A stretch of 64,000 nt of DNA from JAXGTO01 sp040774885 (GTDB taxonomy: Bacteria > Actinomycetota > Coriobacteriia > Coriobacteriales > Eggerthellaceae). This document shows, in pieces, positions 27,326 to 35,887 of this stretch (positions are counted from its first letter, which is position 1; the number at the start of each line of letters is the position of its first letter). A program made the position numbers and the translations under genes. The notes beneath the pieces are model-generated. The model searched no databases, was not told the DNA's origin, and saw nothing but the letters and a program-made list of their open reading frames with translations. The DNA is taken from the NCBI GenBank assembly GCA_040774885.1, contig JAXGTO010000002.1:49459-113458 (forward strand), given 5' to 3'.

Positions 27326-28126
27326 TTACTCTTCGTCGAGCGCCGCAGCGATTTCGTCGGTCATCTCCATGGCATGGTAGACGTTTTGCAGGTCCTCGAG
27401 CTCTTCGAGCTTGTCGACCAAACGCATGACCTTCTTGGCATCTCCCACTGAAAGCGAAGTGGGAGTGGTGGGCTCCATGATGAACTCGGCACCCTTCACG
27501 ACCACACCGGCGTCTTCGAGGCCCTTCTTGACCGACATCAAATCGGAAGGGTTGGTGTAGACGATCCACTCTTCGTCGGCGTCTTCATAGTCATCGCCAC
27601 CGGCTTCTGCCACGGCCAACATGAACTCTTCTTCATCGCCCGCAGCGCCATTGGCCTTGACGGGTTCTTTCTTGTCGCCCTCGACTTCTTTGGGGACGAG
27701 GATCTGGCCCTTGCGTTCGAACTGGAACGCCACCGAACCGCTGGTTCCCAAATTGCCGCCCGCGTGGGTGAAGGCACTGCGCACATCGGCGGCAGTGCGG
27801 TTGCGATTGTCGGTGAGGGCCTCGCAATACACCGCCACGCCGCAGGGACCGTAGCCTTCGTAAACGACCGTTTCGTAATTGGCAGCATCTTTTCCGCTGC
27901 CGAAGGCCTTGTCGATGGCAACTTTGATCTTGTCTTTGGGAAGCGAGTAGCCTTTGGCCTTGTCGATTGCGGCAGCCAAGCTGGCATTGTTTTCGGGGTT
28001 GGGGTCACCACCCTCTTTGGCGGCAACGGTGATGTTGCGGCTCAATTTGCTGAACAGCGCGGAGCGCTTGGCATCCTGCGCGGCTTTGCGGTGCTTGGTG
28101 GTCGCCCACTTGGAATGTCCGGACAT
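27326..28126 (-). CDS. yebC: YebC/PmpR family protein
   Basis: 266 aa. The conserved start MSGHSKWATTKHRKAAQD is present, with the glycine-rich middle (YEGYGPCGVAVYCEALTDN) and GNLGTSGSVAFQF. YebC-type proteins were long annotated as transcriptional regulators; several are now known to associate with ribosomes and relieve stalling at proline runs. The protein is slightly longer than usual because of an acidic insertion around residue 180. ATG 28126 has AAGGGAAG upstream. Confidence 0.95.
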   Translation of the reverse strand: MSGHSKWATTKHRKAAQDAKRSALFSKLSRNITVAAKEGGDPNPENNASLAAAIDKAKGYSLPKDKIKVAIDKAFGSGKDAANYETVVYEGYGPCGVAVYCEALTDNRNRTAADVRSAFTHAGGNLGTSGSVAFQFERKGQILVPKEVEGDKKEPVKANGAAGDEEEFMLAVAEAGGDDYEDADEEWIVYTNPSDLMSVKKGLEDAGVVVKGAEFIMEPTTPTSLSVGDAKKVMRLVDKLEELEDLQNVYHAMEMTDEIAAALDEE

Positions 28127-28261
28127 GCTACTTCCCTTCTTACGTTGCAACAGCGCGATATTGTACCACACGGACCCCGCTTCCCCTCGCTTGGGCTGCA
28201 GGTACGCACAGCCCCTGCAAATCACAGACTTGGCCAGCCGGCGGCCTGCTACCATTAAACC

Positions 28262-28621
28262 ATGTCCTGCTATTTCATATACATCGTGCGCTGCGAAGAC
28301 GGATCGCTTTACACCGGCATCACCACCGATGTGGTGCGCCGCATGAAAGAGCATCTGGGACAGGGCGGCAAGGGCGCCAAATACACACGTGCGCGCAGGC
28401 CTGTGGAACTGGCCGCGCTCTGGCAGGCGCCGGATAGATCAACCGCTTCGGTGCTCGAATACCGCATCAAGCATTTGGATCGTGAAGGCAAGGATGCGCT
28501 GGTGGTGCGTCCCGCGCGCGCTGCCCGACTGGTCGAAGACGTCGCCGACGTGCGCACCGTGGCGGCAAAACGGCGCCGCTCCTGGTGGAACGACGCCGTC
28601 GCAATGCAGGATATCGACTGA
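28262..28621 (+). CDS. GIY-YIG nuclease family protein
   Basis: 119 aa. A compact GIY-YIG domain of the YhbQ/UPF0213 type: YFIYIVRCEDGSLYTGITTD carries the two tyrosine motifs, RRMKEHLGQGGKGAKYTRAR the basic helix, and SVLEYRIKHLDREGK the conserved glutamate. The C-terminal 30 residues are basic. The cellular role of this single-domain family is not established. The gene lies divergent to yebC and converges on moaC with 2 bp between stops. Confidence 0.87.
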   Translation: MSCYFIYIVRCEDGSLYTGITTDVVRRMKEHLGQGGKGAKYTRARRPVELAALWQAPDRSTASVLEYRIKHLDREGKDALVVRPARAARLVEDVADVRTVAAKRRRSWWNDAVAMQDID

Positions 28622-28623
28622 TA

Positions 28624-29127
28624 TCAGGCGCGCTGCCAAAGGCCGGTCTTGCCGCCGTCTTTCTTGAGCAATCGCACATCCATGATCTCCATGCCGCGGT
28701 CGACCGCTTTGCACATGTCATACACGGTAAGACAGGCGACGCTGGCAGCAGTGAGAGCTTCCATCTCGATACCGGTCTTTCCGGTTACGGCGCAGGTAGT
28801 GGTTACATGGATTCCCACGCGACCATCATCGCGCTCGCCCGCATCCACCGGGTCGCATTCCACCTTGGCTTTGGTGATCATCAGCGGATGGCACATGGGA
28901 ATGAGGGTGCTGGTCTGCTTGGCGGCCATGACGCCCGCAACGCGAGCGCACGCGAGCACGTCTCCTTTGGCGGCAGTGCCCGTTGTGATGAGCTCGAGCG
29001 TTTCGGGGTGCATGGCGATGAAACCTTCGGCAACCGCCACACGTTGGGTATCGGGCTTGGCTCCCACGTCGACCATGCGCACGTCGCCTTTTGAATCGAT
29101 ATGGGTCAAAGCACTCTCGTCTGACAT
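28624..29127 (-). CDS. moaC: Cyclic pyranopterin monophosphate synthase MoaC
   Basis: 167 aa. MoaC converts the MoaA product to cyclic pyranopterin monophosphate, the first stable molybdenum cofactor intermediate. Typical segments are MVDVGAKPDTQRVAVAEG, the active-site region STLIPMCHPLMITKA and the C-terminal MEALTAASVACLTVYDMCKA. The ATG at 29127 comes one base after the stop of the zinc-ribbon gene. It is the last gene of the molybdenum cluster; moaA lies four genes upstream. Confidence 0.95.
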   Translation of the reverse strand: MSDESALTHIDSKGDVRMVDVGAKPDTQRVAVAEGFIAMHPETLELITTGTAAKGDVLACARVAGVMAAKQTSTLIPMCHPLMITKAKVECDPVDAGERDDGRVGIHVTTTCAVTGKTGIEMEALTAASVACLTVYDMCKAVDRGMEIMDVRLLKKDGGKTGLWQRA

Positions 29128-29128
29128 T

Positions 29129-29662
29129 TCAGCGTCCAATCATAGACATGACTATCCAAATGATGAAGATGATGAGAATCCACGTTCCCAGCGAGCAACC
29201 TGCCTTCTTCTGCCCCTGGACCGGTTGAGCGGGGCGTTGCACGCCGGTGCCGGTGGGAGCGGAGGGTTGAACGGTACTGGTACTGGTTGGCGGCATGGGC
29301 CGGGAATATCTGGGGGCAGAAGGCTGCGCAGCATCGCCCGCCGACATGGTTTGAGAAGAGGCGGGGGCGGCAGCCTGCTGGGCACGCTGCTGAGCCTCGA
29401 TGCGATGCTGAAGCCGTTGAGCCAGCTTGGCCTCTTGGCGCTGCTGGCGCTTGGCGCTTCGCGAAGCGTCTTCGGTTATGAGCGATTCGGGTTGGCCGCT
29501 CGAGGGATTGCCTTGAGACAGCACATCGCGACGCTGCACGGCATCGAAGCGCTGCTGCATCTCGATAACGCTGGGAACGTCATCTGGAATGACCATCCCA
29601 CCGCAGCGCGGGCATACCGACATATCCTCGGGCACAGGTTTTCCGCAGCAGTTGCATTTCAT
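29129..29662 (-). CDS. Zinc-ribbon protein with C-terminal membrane anchor
   Basis: 177 aa. The N-terminus is a zinc ribbon with two CxxC knuckles (MKCNCCGKPV and VCPRCGG). A coiled, Gln/Arg/Ala-rich region (about 75-95) and a low-complexity Pro/Ser/Thr/Gln stretch follow. The last 20 residues are one hydrophobic helix (LGTWILIIFIIWIVMSMIG), making this a tail-anchored membrane protein. Its function is unknown. It sits 9 bp after the stomatin gene and 1 bp before moaC, so it is cotranscribed with an NfeD-stomatin pair; it may be a partner of that membrane scaffold. Confidence 0.75.
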   Translation of the reverse strand: MKCNCCGKPVPEDMSVCPRCGGMVIPDDVPSVIEMQQRFDAVQRRDVLSQGNPSSGQPESLITEDASRSAKRQQRQEAKLAQRLQHRIEAQQRAQQAAAPASSQTMSAGDAAQPSAPRYSRPMPPTSTSTVQPSAPTGTGVQRPAQPVQGQKKAGCSLGTWILIIFIIWIVMSMIGR

Positions 29663-29671
29663 CGTGCGGCG

Positions 29672-30691
29672 CTATTTCTTGACGTCGGCGGCATCCGAAG
29701 GTGCTGCGTCGGCCGGTGCTGCACCGATGGCAGCGCCCATGTTCTTTGCGGCGGAAGAAACGGCTTTCGCGGGCTTTTTCGCCGCATCCTCGGTGCCGCT
29801 CTTGAACAGCTCTGCGATACCGCCGGCGGCATTGGCCAAGCCGGTCAATTCGAGTGGCATGAATATCTTGGTGGCATTGCCATCGGCCACCTGCTTCAGG
29901 CTGTCGATATAGCGCACGGCCAGCAGATCTTCGGTGGGTTCGCCTTCATGGATAGCCCCGAACACGGCCTCGATGGCCTTGGCCTCACCTTGGGCAACCA
30001 GTACCTTCTGCTCCTTTTCGGCGGCGGCCACTTCTTTGATGGCGCTCGCGCGACCTTCGGCTTCTTTGATGGTGGCCTGCTTCAAGCCCTCGGCGCGGGC
30101 GATGGCGCTTTCACGCTCGCCTTCCGCTTCGGTGACCATGGCGCGGCGTTCGCGCTCCGCTTTCATTTGCCGATGCATGGCCTGCGTGACGTCCGCAGGC
30201 GGTTCGATGCGCTGCAGCTCGACGCGGATGATGCGCACGCCCCATTTGTCGGTGGCTTCGTCCAAGATGTCGCGCAGCGTCAAATTGATCTTGTCGCGGC
30301 TGATGAGCGATTCGTCCAACTGCATCTCGCCCACCACGTTGCGAAGATTCGTTTGCGCCAGCTTGGTGGCAGCCATGTAGAAGTTGGTCACGTTGTAGAT
30401 GAGCTTCACCGGATCGGTGGCTTCGTAATAGACCACGGCATCCACGGTGACGGCCACGTTGTCCTTGGTGATGACTTCCTGCGGCGGCACGTCGACGACG
30501 TTTTCACGCATGTCGACCTTGGTCACCTTGTCGATGAACGGGACCACGATGGTCAATCCCGGCTCCAACGTGCGTTGGTATTTGCCCAAGCGCTCGACCA
30601 CGCCCTTCTGGTACGGGCGGATGATGCGCACACCGAGCGCCGCATATGCAGCGATCAGTATGACCAGGACAATGGCGATGATGATGAACAT
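29672..30691 (-). CDS. SPFH/Band 7 (stomatin-like) membrane scaffold protein
   Basis: 339 aa. An N-terminal membrane helix (2-20), then the SPFH domain (from GVRIIRPYQKGVVERLGKYQ) and a long coiled coil with the motif RAEGLKQATIKEAEGRA, ending in an Ala-rich tail. This matches QmcA/stomatin-type proteins that form large oligomeric rings at the membrane. The stop-to-start distance from nfeD is one base. NfeD and stomatin genes are paired in most bacteria, and NfeD proteins bind their stomatin partner. Confidence 0.92.
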   Translation of the reverse strand: MFIIIAIVLVILIAAYAALGVRIIRPYQKGVVERLGKYQRTLEPGLTIVVPFIDKVTKVDMRENVVDVPPQEVITKDNVAVTVDAVVYYEATDPVKLIYNVTNFYMAATKLAQTNLRNVVGEMQLDESLISRDKINLTLRDILDEATDKWGVRIIRVELQRIEPPADVTQAMHRQMKAERERRAMVTEAEGERESAIARAEGLKQATIKEAEGRASAIKEVAAAEKEQKVLVAQGEAKAIEAVFGAIHEGEPTEDLLAVRYIDSLKQVADGNATKIFMPLELTGLANAAGGIAELFKSGTEDAAKKPAKAVSSAAKNMGAAIGAAPADAAPSDAADVKK

Positions 30692-30692
30692 A

Positions 30693-31145
30693 TCACTGCT
30701 CCTTCGATTGCGGACGCGGCACGACTACCACGTGCACACCGTCCACCGACTCCACGACGGCGGTCGATCCCTGCGCCATGGCTGTTTTCGGATCGGCGGC
30801 CTTGGCCAGCCAATCTTCCGTTCCCACACGGGCCTTGCCGCTTGCCCCCGGCTCGATGGCCGCCGTTATGACGGCCTCCTTGCCGATAAGGCGATTGATA
30901 CCGCTTTTCTGAGGTTCCGGGCGGGTGACCCGTTTGGCAAAAGGCCTCATGATGAGCAAGCACGCCACGCCCACCACGGCCACGATGGCTATCTGCCACG
31001 CCAGCTCGACGCCGAACAAGCTTGCAATGGCCGCGGCCACGCACCCGATGGCGAATGGCAGCATGAAAAACGAAAGGTTGATCATCTCGCCGATACACAG
31101 GGCAACGGCCAGAATGGCCCAGAACCATGCAATGGGAATATCCAT
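30693..31145 (-). CDS. NfeD-like membrane protein
   Basis: 150 aa. Three hydrophobic helices in the first 70 residues are followed by a soluble beta-rich domain (LIGKEAVITAAIEPGASGKARVG ...) resembling the OB fold of short NfeD proteins, which lack the ClpP-like protease domain. It directly precedes the stomatin gene (1-base gap), the standard pairing. It is 19 bp downstream of moaA and so appears to be part of the molybdenum operon transcript. Confidence 0.88.
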   Translation of the reverse strand: MDIPIAWFWAILAVALCIGEMINLSFFMLPFAIGCVAAAIASLFGVELAWQIAIVAVVGVACLLIMRPFAKRVTRPEPQKSGINRLIGKEAVITAAIEPGASGKARVGTEDWLAKAADPKTAMAQGSTAVVESVDGVHVVVVPRPQSKEQ

Positions 31146-31164
31146 CCTGCCTTCCTCCCTTCCG

Positions 31165-32175
31165 TCAGCCTCCGATGGTGTTCATATTAACAGAGGTGGC
31201 GTTGGCATGGGTTCCTTCATGATGCTCGGAAGGTTTGGCTCCCAGGGCACGCAAGAGCACCGCGCGCACCGCTTGGTCATCGGCTGCTTCCGCAGCGGGC
31301 TTCACGTCATATTCTTCATCGCTGAACAGACAGGGCCTCAGCATGCCCTCAGCCGTCAGGCGCAACCGATTGCACGAACTGCAAAAATGATTCGAAAGCG
31401 GAGAAATGAAGCCGACCGTGCCGCGTGCATCAGGAAACTCCCAATAGCGCGCCGGGCCCCATCCGCCGGGGGCATCGCCGTCGGCGGGCTGCAAGGCAGG
31501 CATTCCCGCTGCTCGGGCCCCTTCATCGATGGCCGCGCGAATGTCCTCGCAACTGATGACGTCGTCGGGGCCCCAACCGCACCCTTCTACGCCGCTCGAA
31601 TCGCCCACCGGCATGTATTCGATGAAGCGCACGTGCAACGGCCGATCGACGCTCATGCGGGCGAACTCATAGAAGTCCTGATGGAGGCTGCGCACGGCCA
31701 CAGCGTTGATCTTGACCGGGTCGAATCCCACATCGAGCGCTTCATCGATTCCCGCCAGGGCATCGACGATATCGCCGCCGCGGGTGATCTGGCGATAAGC
31801 AGTCGAGTCCAACGTGTCCAGCGATATGTTGACGCGCGAGAGCCCCGCTTCTTTCAGGGGCCGGGCGAAACGCGGCAACAGGATGCCGTTGGTGGTCATG
31901 GCGATGCTCTCGATGCCGGGAATGGCAGAGAGCTCGGCAACCAGATCGACCACGCCCTTGCGCACAAGCGGCTCGCCGCCGGTGAGGCGCAAGTGCTTTA
32001 TCCCCAAGTCGGCTGCCTGGCGCACGATGCGCACGATCTCATCGAAGGTCAGTATCTGGTTATGGGAAAGCGACTGCACGCCTTCGGCCGGCATGCAATA
32101 GATGCAACGCAGATTGCAACGGTCGGTCAAACTGATGCGCAGATAATCGATGGTGCGGCCATAGGAATCTATCAA
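31165..32175 (-). CDS. moaA: GTP 3',8-cyclase MoaA (radical SAM)
   Basis: 336 aa. MoaA is a radical S-adenosylmethionine enzyme that rearranges GTP in the first step of molybdenum cofactor synthesis. It has the N-terminal cluster motif CNLRCIYCMP, the LTGGEPLVRKG segment, a C-terminal cluster-binding region (FCSSCNRLRLTAEG) with a further Cys in RPCLF, and a C-terminal Gly-Gly essential in this family. The best start is TTG 32175 with AGAGGG upstream; the frame is open further but lacks a ribosome site. It lies between modC and nfeD. Confidence 0.95.
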   Translation of the reverse strand: MIDSYGRTIDYLRISLTDRCNLRCIYCMPAEGVQSLSHNQILTFDEIVRIVRQAADLGIKHLRLTGGEPLVRKGVVDLVAELSAIPGIESIAMTTNGILLPRFARPLKEAGLSRVNISLDTLDSTAYRQITRGGDIVDALAGIDEALDVGFDPVKINAVAVRSLHQDFYEFARMSVDRPLHVRFIEYMPVGDSSGVEGCGWGPDDVISCEDIRAAIDEGARAAGMPALQPADGDAPGGWGPARYWEFPDARGTVGFISPLSNHFCSSCNRLRLTAEGMLRPCLFSDEEYDVKPAAEAADDQAVRAVLLRALGAKPSEHHEGTHANATSVNMNTIGG

Positions 32176-32234
32176 CGGGTTTCCCTCTCTTCTTTTCGAG
32201 AACCCAGTATATCCGATGCTGCGCGACGATACGT

Positions 32235-33338
32235 TCAGCGGCACACCAGATACAGCTTATCGGACGGAATGCGCACCAAAACCTCTTCGCCTTCCTCGGG
32301 CATCCGATCGCCCCGCAGCTTGTCCAAGCGCCAGAACAGGTGACGATGCAGATAATCCATATCATGATTGACGGAATCGACAGGCTCTTCGTCTGCTTGT
32401 CCGTCAAGCGGAGCCAAGAGGACGGTGCGCTCGAAGCGCGAATCGCTCACACGGTCCACGCGCATACGATGCACGTTCTCTCCCGGCTCGTCGGCTCGTT
32501 CCAGGAAAAAGGCGCGCACACCCAAAGTCGAAACGTCCTGCGGCACAACAGCGGCGCTTTCGATGGTGATGCCCCACTTGGGGCATCGCACATGATGCTG
32601 GTCGACGAATTGGGCTTCGGTGGCGTTCTTGCAACCGGACAGCTTGATGGCGGCGGCGCTTTGGGGGCTGTTGACCAGCTGATCGCATGAGTCGATCTCC
32701 ATGATGGAGCCGTGTTCCACCACGGCGATGCGATCGCAAAAACGGATGGCCTCGTCGATATCGTGGCTCACATACAAGATGGTGCCGGTGAACGCTTCGA
32801 ACAATCCCACCAGATTCTGCTCGAGCACGCCCTTGAGATGCGAGTCGAGGGCAGAAAACGGTTCATCGAGCATCAGAATGCCAGGGTGCGCCGCCAGCAT
32901 GCGTGCCAAAGCAACGCGTTGCTGCTGACCCCCTGAAAGCTGCGCCGGATAGCGTTTCTCGAATCCGGAGAGGCTGAAGCGCCGCATTTCTTCGGCCACC
33001 AGCCTATCTCGTTGCGCGCGATCGACGTCTTTGCCGATGCCGGCGGCTATATTGTCGGCAACCGTCAAATTGGGAAACAGCATATAGCTCTGGAACAGCA
33101 AGGCGGTCTTGCGCTGCTGGGGTGTGAGGTTGATGTTTCGATCGGAATCGAAAAACGTGGTGCCGTTGACAACGATATGCCCCTCGTCAGGCGTCTCGAT
33201 GCCGGCGATGCAGCGAAGCGTGAGGCTCTTCCCGCAACCTGACGCTCCCAGAAAGCCGAAAGTCTCGTCACCTGCCGAAAACGCGACATCCAGCTGGAAA
33301 GAGCCGAAAGCCTTTTTGATGTCGATATCCAAGCTCAT
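32235..33338 (-). CDS. modC: Molybdate ABC transporter ATP-binding protein
   Basis: 367 aa. An ABC ATPase with Walker A GASGCGKS (residues 31-38), signature LSGGQQQRVALARMLAAHP, Walker B ILMLDEPFSALD and an H-loop histidine in YVSHDIDEA. The C-terminal 130 residues lack a typical molybdate-binding MOP pair by eye and look diverged. The ATG overlaps the modB stop (ATGA), so translation is coupled. Substrate assignment rests on modA and modB upstream and moaA downstream. Confidence 0.9.
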   Translation of the reverse strand: MSLDIDIKKAFGSFQLDVAFSAGDETFGFLGASGCGKSLTLRCIAGIETPDEGHIVVNGTTFFDSDRNINLTPQQRKTALLFQSYMLFPNLTVADNIAAGIGKDVDRAQRDRLVAEEMRRFSLSGFEKRYPAQLSGGQQQRVALARMLAAHPGILMLDEPFSALDSHLKGVLEQNLVGLFEAFTGTILYVSHDIDEAIRFCDRIAVVEHGSIMEIDSCDQLVNSPQSAAAIKLSGCKNATEAQFVDQHHVRCPKWGITIESAAVVPQDVSTLGVRAFFLERADEPGENVHRMRVDRVSDSRFERTVLLAPLDGQADEEPVDSVNHDMDYLHRHLFWRLDKLRGDRMPEEGEEVLVRIPSDKLYLVCR

Positions 33339-34759
33339 TCCTCAATCGCCCCCCTTCGATACTTGGTGGTGCGACGGCTCCACAGATTGATGAACAAGAT
33401 GACGATGAAGCTGAAGATGATGATGACGATGGTCCAGAAGATGGCCACGTCGGTGTTGCCGTTCATCCACTCGAAGTAGATGGCGATGGGGATGGTGCGC
33501 GTAACGCCCAGATAATTGCCAGCCAAGAACAACGTGGCGCCGAATTCGCCGAGAGCACGGGCGAAAGCGAGCACGGTACCGGCCGCGATGGAGCTCCATG
33601 ACAAGGGCAGCATGAGCTTGAAGAAGATCTTCGGATTACTCCACCCCAATGTGCGCGCGGCATCCATCATGTTGGGATCGAGATTCTCGAAAGCGCCGCG
33701 GGCGCTGCGGTACATCAGCGGAAATGCCACCACAACAGCGGCAATGACCGTTGCCGGCCAACTGAAGATGAGCGGGAACCCGATATCGATGAACCACTGC
33801 CCCACCACTGTGTTCTTGCCCAGGGCAAGCAGCAGCAGGAAACCGCAGACAGTAGGCGGCAGCACCATGGGAATGGTGAAGATGCTATCGGCGATGTCCT
33901 GAGCGCGCGGGCCGATTCGCAAGCTGAAATACGCTGCTGCCAGACCCAAGATGAAGATGAAGACGATGGCCGTGCCGGTGGTCTTGAGCGTCACCCACAA
34001 AGGCGAATAGTCGATGCTTCCCAGAAAATTCTGCAGCTGCTCGAACCATGAAGGCTGCTCGGCCAAGGCAACGTCATCGGAAGACACCATATGGCCGAAG
34101 CAGGCATGGGTGAGCTTGAGGGGATCGTCCAAATCGCTCGAGGTGACATCGCTTCCGTCTGCGCCGATAACGCAGGCGTAATACGATCCCGATTTGAGTT
34201 CCTGGTCGAACCGGTAGATGGCACTGCCCACCTGTATTTCAGTGTTGGTGGTGAAGTGCCAGGTAACGCCATCGCCGATGACGGTTCCGCCGCTTGCGTT
34301 GAGATTGTCAAGCGCTACCAGATAGCGCTTGAGGTCATCGCAGGCAGCAGCATCGGAAGGGTCGAATCCCACGGCAGCCGCCGAATCGGCGGGCACATAC
34401 ACCACGACATCGGAATCGGTGGCCAAAAGGGAAAGATTGCCGGCGCTCGAACCGATATAGTAGCAATACCCCTGATAGACACCGTCTATTTCGCGGTCGG
34501 ACCCAACTTGCGCGCGAGAAAAAGAATCGACCGCAAACGAACATCCGTCGATAAGAGCCGCGTCGTTGTCGGCAGACAACTGGACGTCGCTCGTATCGAC
34601 GCTTGAAGTGGAGGTCGATGAGGCGCCTGATCCCGTTTGCGCGGAAGAAGCGGCGGGTTGGTCGACATCGCCCAATGCGTCATCCGCCCAGGCGACGGGG
34701 ACCATGCAGGCCATTGAAATGACGACGGCCGCGCACAAGCGACAAAAACGTATTCCCAT
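33335..34759 (-). CDS. modB: Molybdate ABC permease with an N-terminal extracytoplasmic domain
   Basis: 474 aa, about twice the usual ModB length. The permease is the C-terminal part: about five or six membrane helices from residue 258 on, with the EAA loop DAARTLGWSNPKIFFKLMLP (366-385) that docks on ModC. It is preceded by a cleavable-looking signal (1-25, VAWA) and about 225 residues that should lie outside the membrane: a Ser/Thr-rich linker (35-65) and a beta-rich segment with several cysteines (73, 99, 140, 196, 220). I do not recognise this domain. It could help capture substrate or bind ModA. modC overlaps its 3' end. Confidence 0.88.
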   Translation of the reverse strand: MGIRFCRLCAAVVISMACMVPVAWADDALGDVDQPAASSAQTGSGASSTSTSSVDTSDVQLSADNDAALIDGCSFAVDSFSRAQVGSDREIDGVYQGYCYYIGSSAGNLSLLATDSDVVVYVPADSAAAVGFDPSDAAACDDLKRYLVALDNLNASGGTVIGDGVTWHFTTNTEIQVGSAIYRFDQELKSGSYYACVIGADGSDVTSSDLDDPLKLTHACFGHMVSSDDVALAEQPSWFEQLQNFLGSIDYSPLWVTLKTTGTAIVFIFILGLAAAYFSLRIGPRAQDIADSIFTIPMVLPPTVCGFLLLLALGKNTVVGQWFIDIGFPLIFSWPATVIAAVVVAFPLMYRSARGAFENLDPNMMDAARTLGWSNPKIFFKLMLPLSWSSIAAGTVLAFARALGEFGATLFLAGNYLGVTRTIPIAIYFEWMNGNTDVAIFWTIVIIIFSFIVILFINLWSRRTTKYRRGAIEE

Positions 34760-34780
34760 TCCGTTGATATCCTTACCTGA

Positions 34781-34810
34781 AAAACAAGGGGCCGGAAACC
34801 CGGCCCCTTG
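34781..34810 (-). terminator. Intercistronic hairpin between modA and modB
   Basis: An 11-bp perfect stem (34785-34795 with 34800-34810) with a 4-base loop, followed on the minus strand by five Ts. It would end part of the modA transcripts, giving more binding protein than permease. Confidence 0.82.
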
Positions 34811-34847
34811 TACCTTGCATCATGCGTTGACTCGAATCTGCACTGCT

Positions 34848-35762
34848 TTAAGCAGCCAGCTCGAAGCCCCACTTCTGCCACACCTTGAGCGCTTCTTCAT
34901 CAGAGACGGCCCAATTCAGGAAATCCTGGGCTTCCTGGCTGTTGTCACCGGCCATGCTGGTGACGGCGGCGGGGTAGATGATGTTCTTATGCGTGCTGGC
35001 GGGGACGGTTCCCACTACCTTGACGCCGCCGAAACGGTACACGTCGGAGGTGTACACGAAGGCGATGTCAACGTCGCCGCTCTGAGCGAGCTTGCACACG
35101 TTGCCCACAGAGGTCTGCAGCTGGACCATGCCATCGCCGGCCAATGCGCCGGAGAACTCGCCGCCCTTGCCGGTGGCGTCCTTGCCGGTAGTGCCATCGG
35201 GCTCGGTGTAGCAGCCCACGGTGGACAGGCTCTGGCAAGCGTAGTTGCCGGCGGGCACGGATTCGTCGCCCACGGCAACCTTGTACTTGCCGGCGGCGAT
35301 GTCGTCGAGCGTGCACTCGGTGATATCGGTGTTGTTCTCGCTGGTAACCATCACCAGGTCGTTCTTGAACATGTCAAAACGCGTGGAAGCGTCGGTGTAA
35401 CCGGCCTGCTCCGCTTCGTCCATCTTGGCTTTGGACGCAGAAATCAGAATGTCGGCAGAAGCGCCGCCAGCCAGCAGTTCGTTGAGCTCGCCGGAGCTCT
35501 TATACTGCGTGTCGGCAAACGTCACGTTGGGATGGCTTTCGGTGTAGAGCTGTTCGACTTCGTCCATGGCCTTGGACAGGCTGTTGGCAGCGAAGATCTG
35601 GAGCTCGACGGGCTGTGCGCTGGTGTCAGTGGATGACTGGGTCGACGACGAGCTGGAGGTGCTGCTCGAAGAATCACTGGAGGAGCATCCGGCCAATGCG
35701 AATGCGCCCACCAGAGCCACGGAGACAACCGCGACCAGCAGGGTCTTGGAAAACTTCTTCAT
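34848..35762 (-). CDS. modA: Molybdate-binding lipoprotein ModA
   Basis: 304 aa. Periplasmic-binding-protein fold for molybdate or tungstate. The signal ends in a lipobox (FALAGC), followed by a long poly-Ser/Thr linker. The mature part starts LQIFAANSLSKAMDEVEQLY, the place where ModA proteins carry an oxyanion-binding Ala-Ser/Asn-Ser motif. FADTQYKSSGELNELLAGGASADILISAS is the typical second region, split here by nothing unusual. The gene has its own promoter and is separated from modB by a hairpin terminator. Confidence 0.93.
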   Translation of the reverse strand: MKKFSKTLLVAVVSVALVGAFALAGCSSSDSSSSTSSSSSTQSSTDTSAQPVELQIFAANSLSKAMDEVEQLYTESHPNVTFADTQYKSSGELNELLAGGASADILISASKAKMDEAEQAGYTDASTRFDMFKNDLVMVTSENNTDITECTLDDIAAGKYKVAVGDESVPAGNYACQSLSTVGCYTEPDGTTGKDATGKGGEFSGALAGDGMVQLQTSVGNVCKLAQSGDVDIAFVYTSDVYRFGGVKVVGTVPASTHKNIIYPAAVTSMAGDNSQEAQDFLNWAVSDEEALKVWQKWGFELAA

Positions 35763-35814
35763 AGAATCCCTTCCTTGTTGATGGCAGTCCCCCTGGACTG
35801 CAATTTACAGCCCT

Positions 35815-35845
35815 CTATATTATGCATGGAAAGGAATATAGTCAA
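35815..35845 (-). promoter_or_regulatory. modA promoter with an overlapping inverted repeat
   Basis: On the minus strand, TTGACT (35845-35840) and TAATAT (35822-35817) are 17 bases apart, a strong sigma-70-type promoter. The -10 box lies in an inverted repeat: CTATATT (35815-35821) and AATATAG (35835-35841), perfect 7-base arms 13 bases apart. This recalls the TATA-rich inverted operators of ModE, but arms and spacing differ from the E. coli consensus. The leader contains a small hairpin (GCAGTCC/GGACTGC, 35784-35801). Confidence 0.65.
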
Positions 35846-35887
35846 GAATAATTGATGCAGGAAGAGTCTATTCTTGTTTACTCATAT

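Noticed and set aside
35784..35801. A molybdenum cofactor riboswitch in the modA leader
   Set aside because: The leader is short and holds only one 7-bp hairpin, far less than that aptamer needs.
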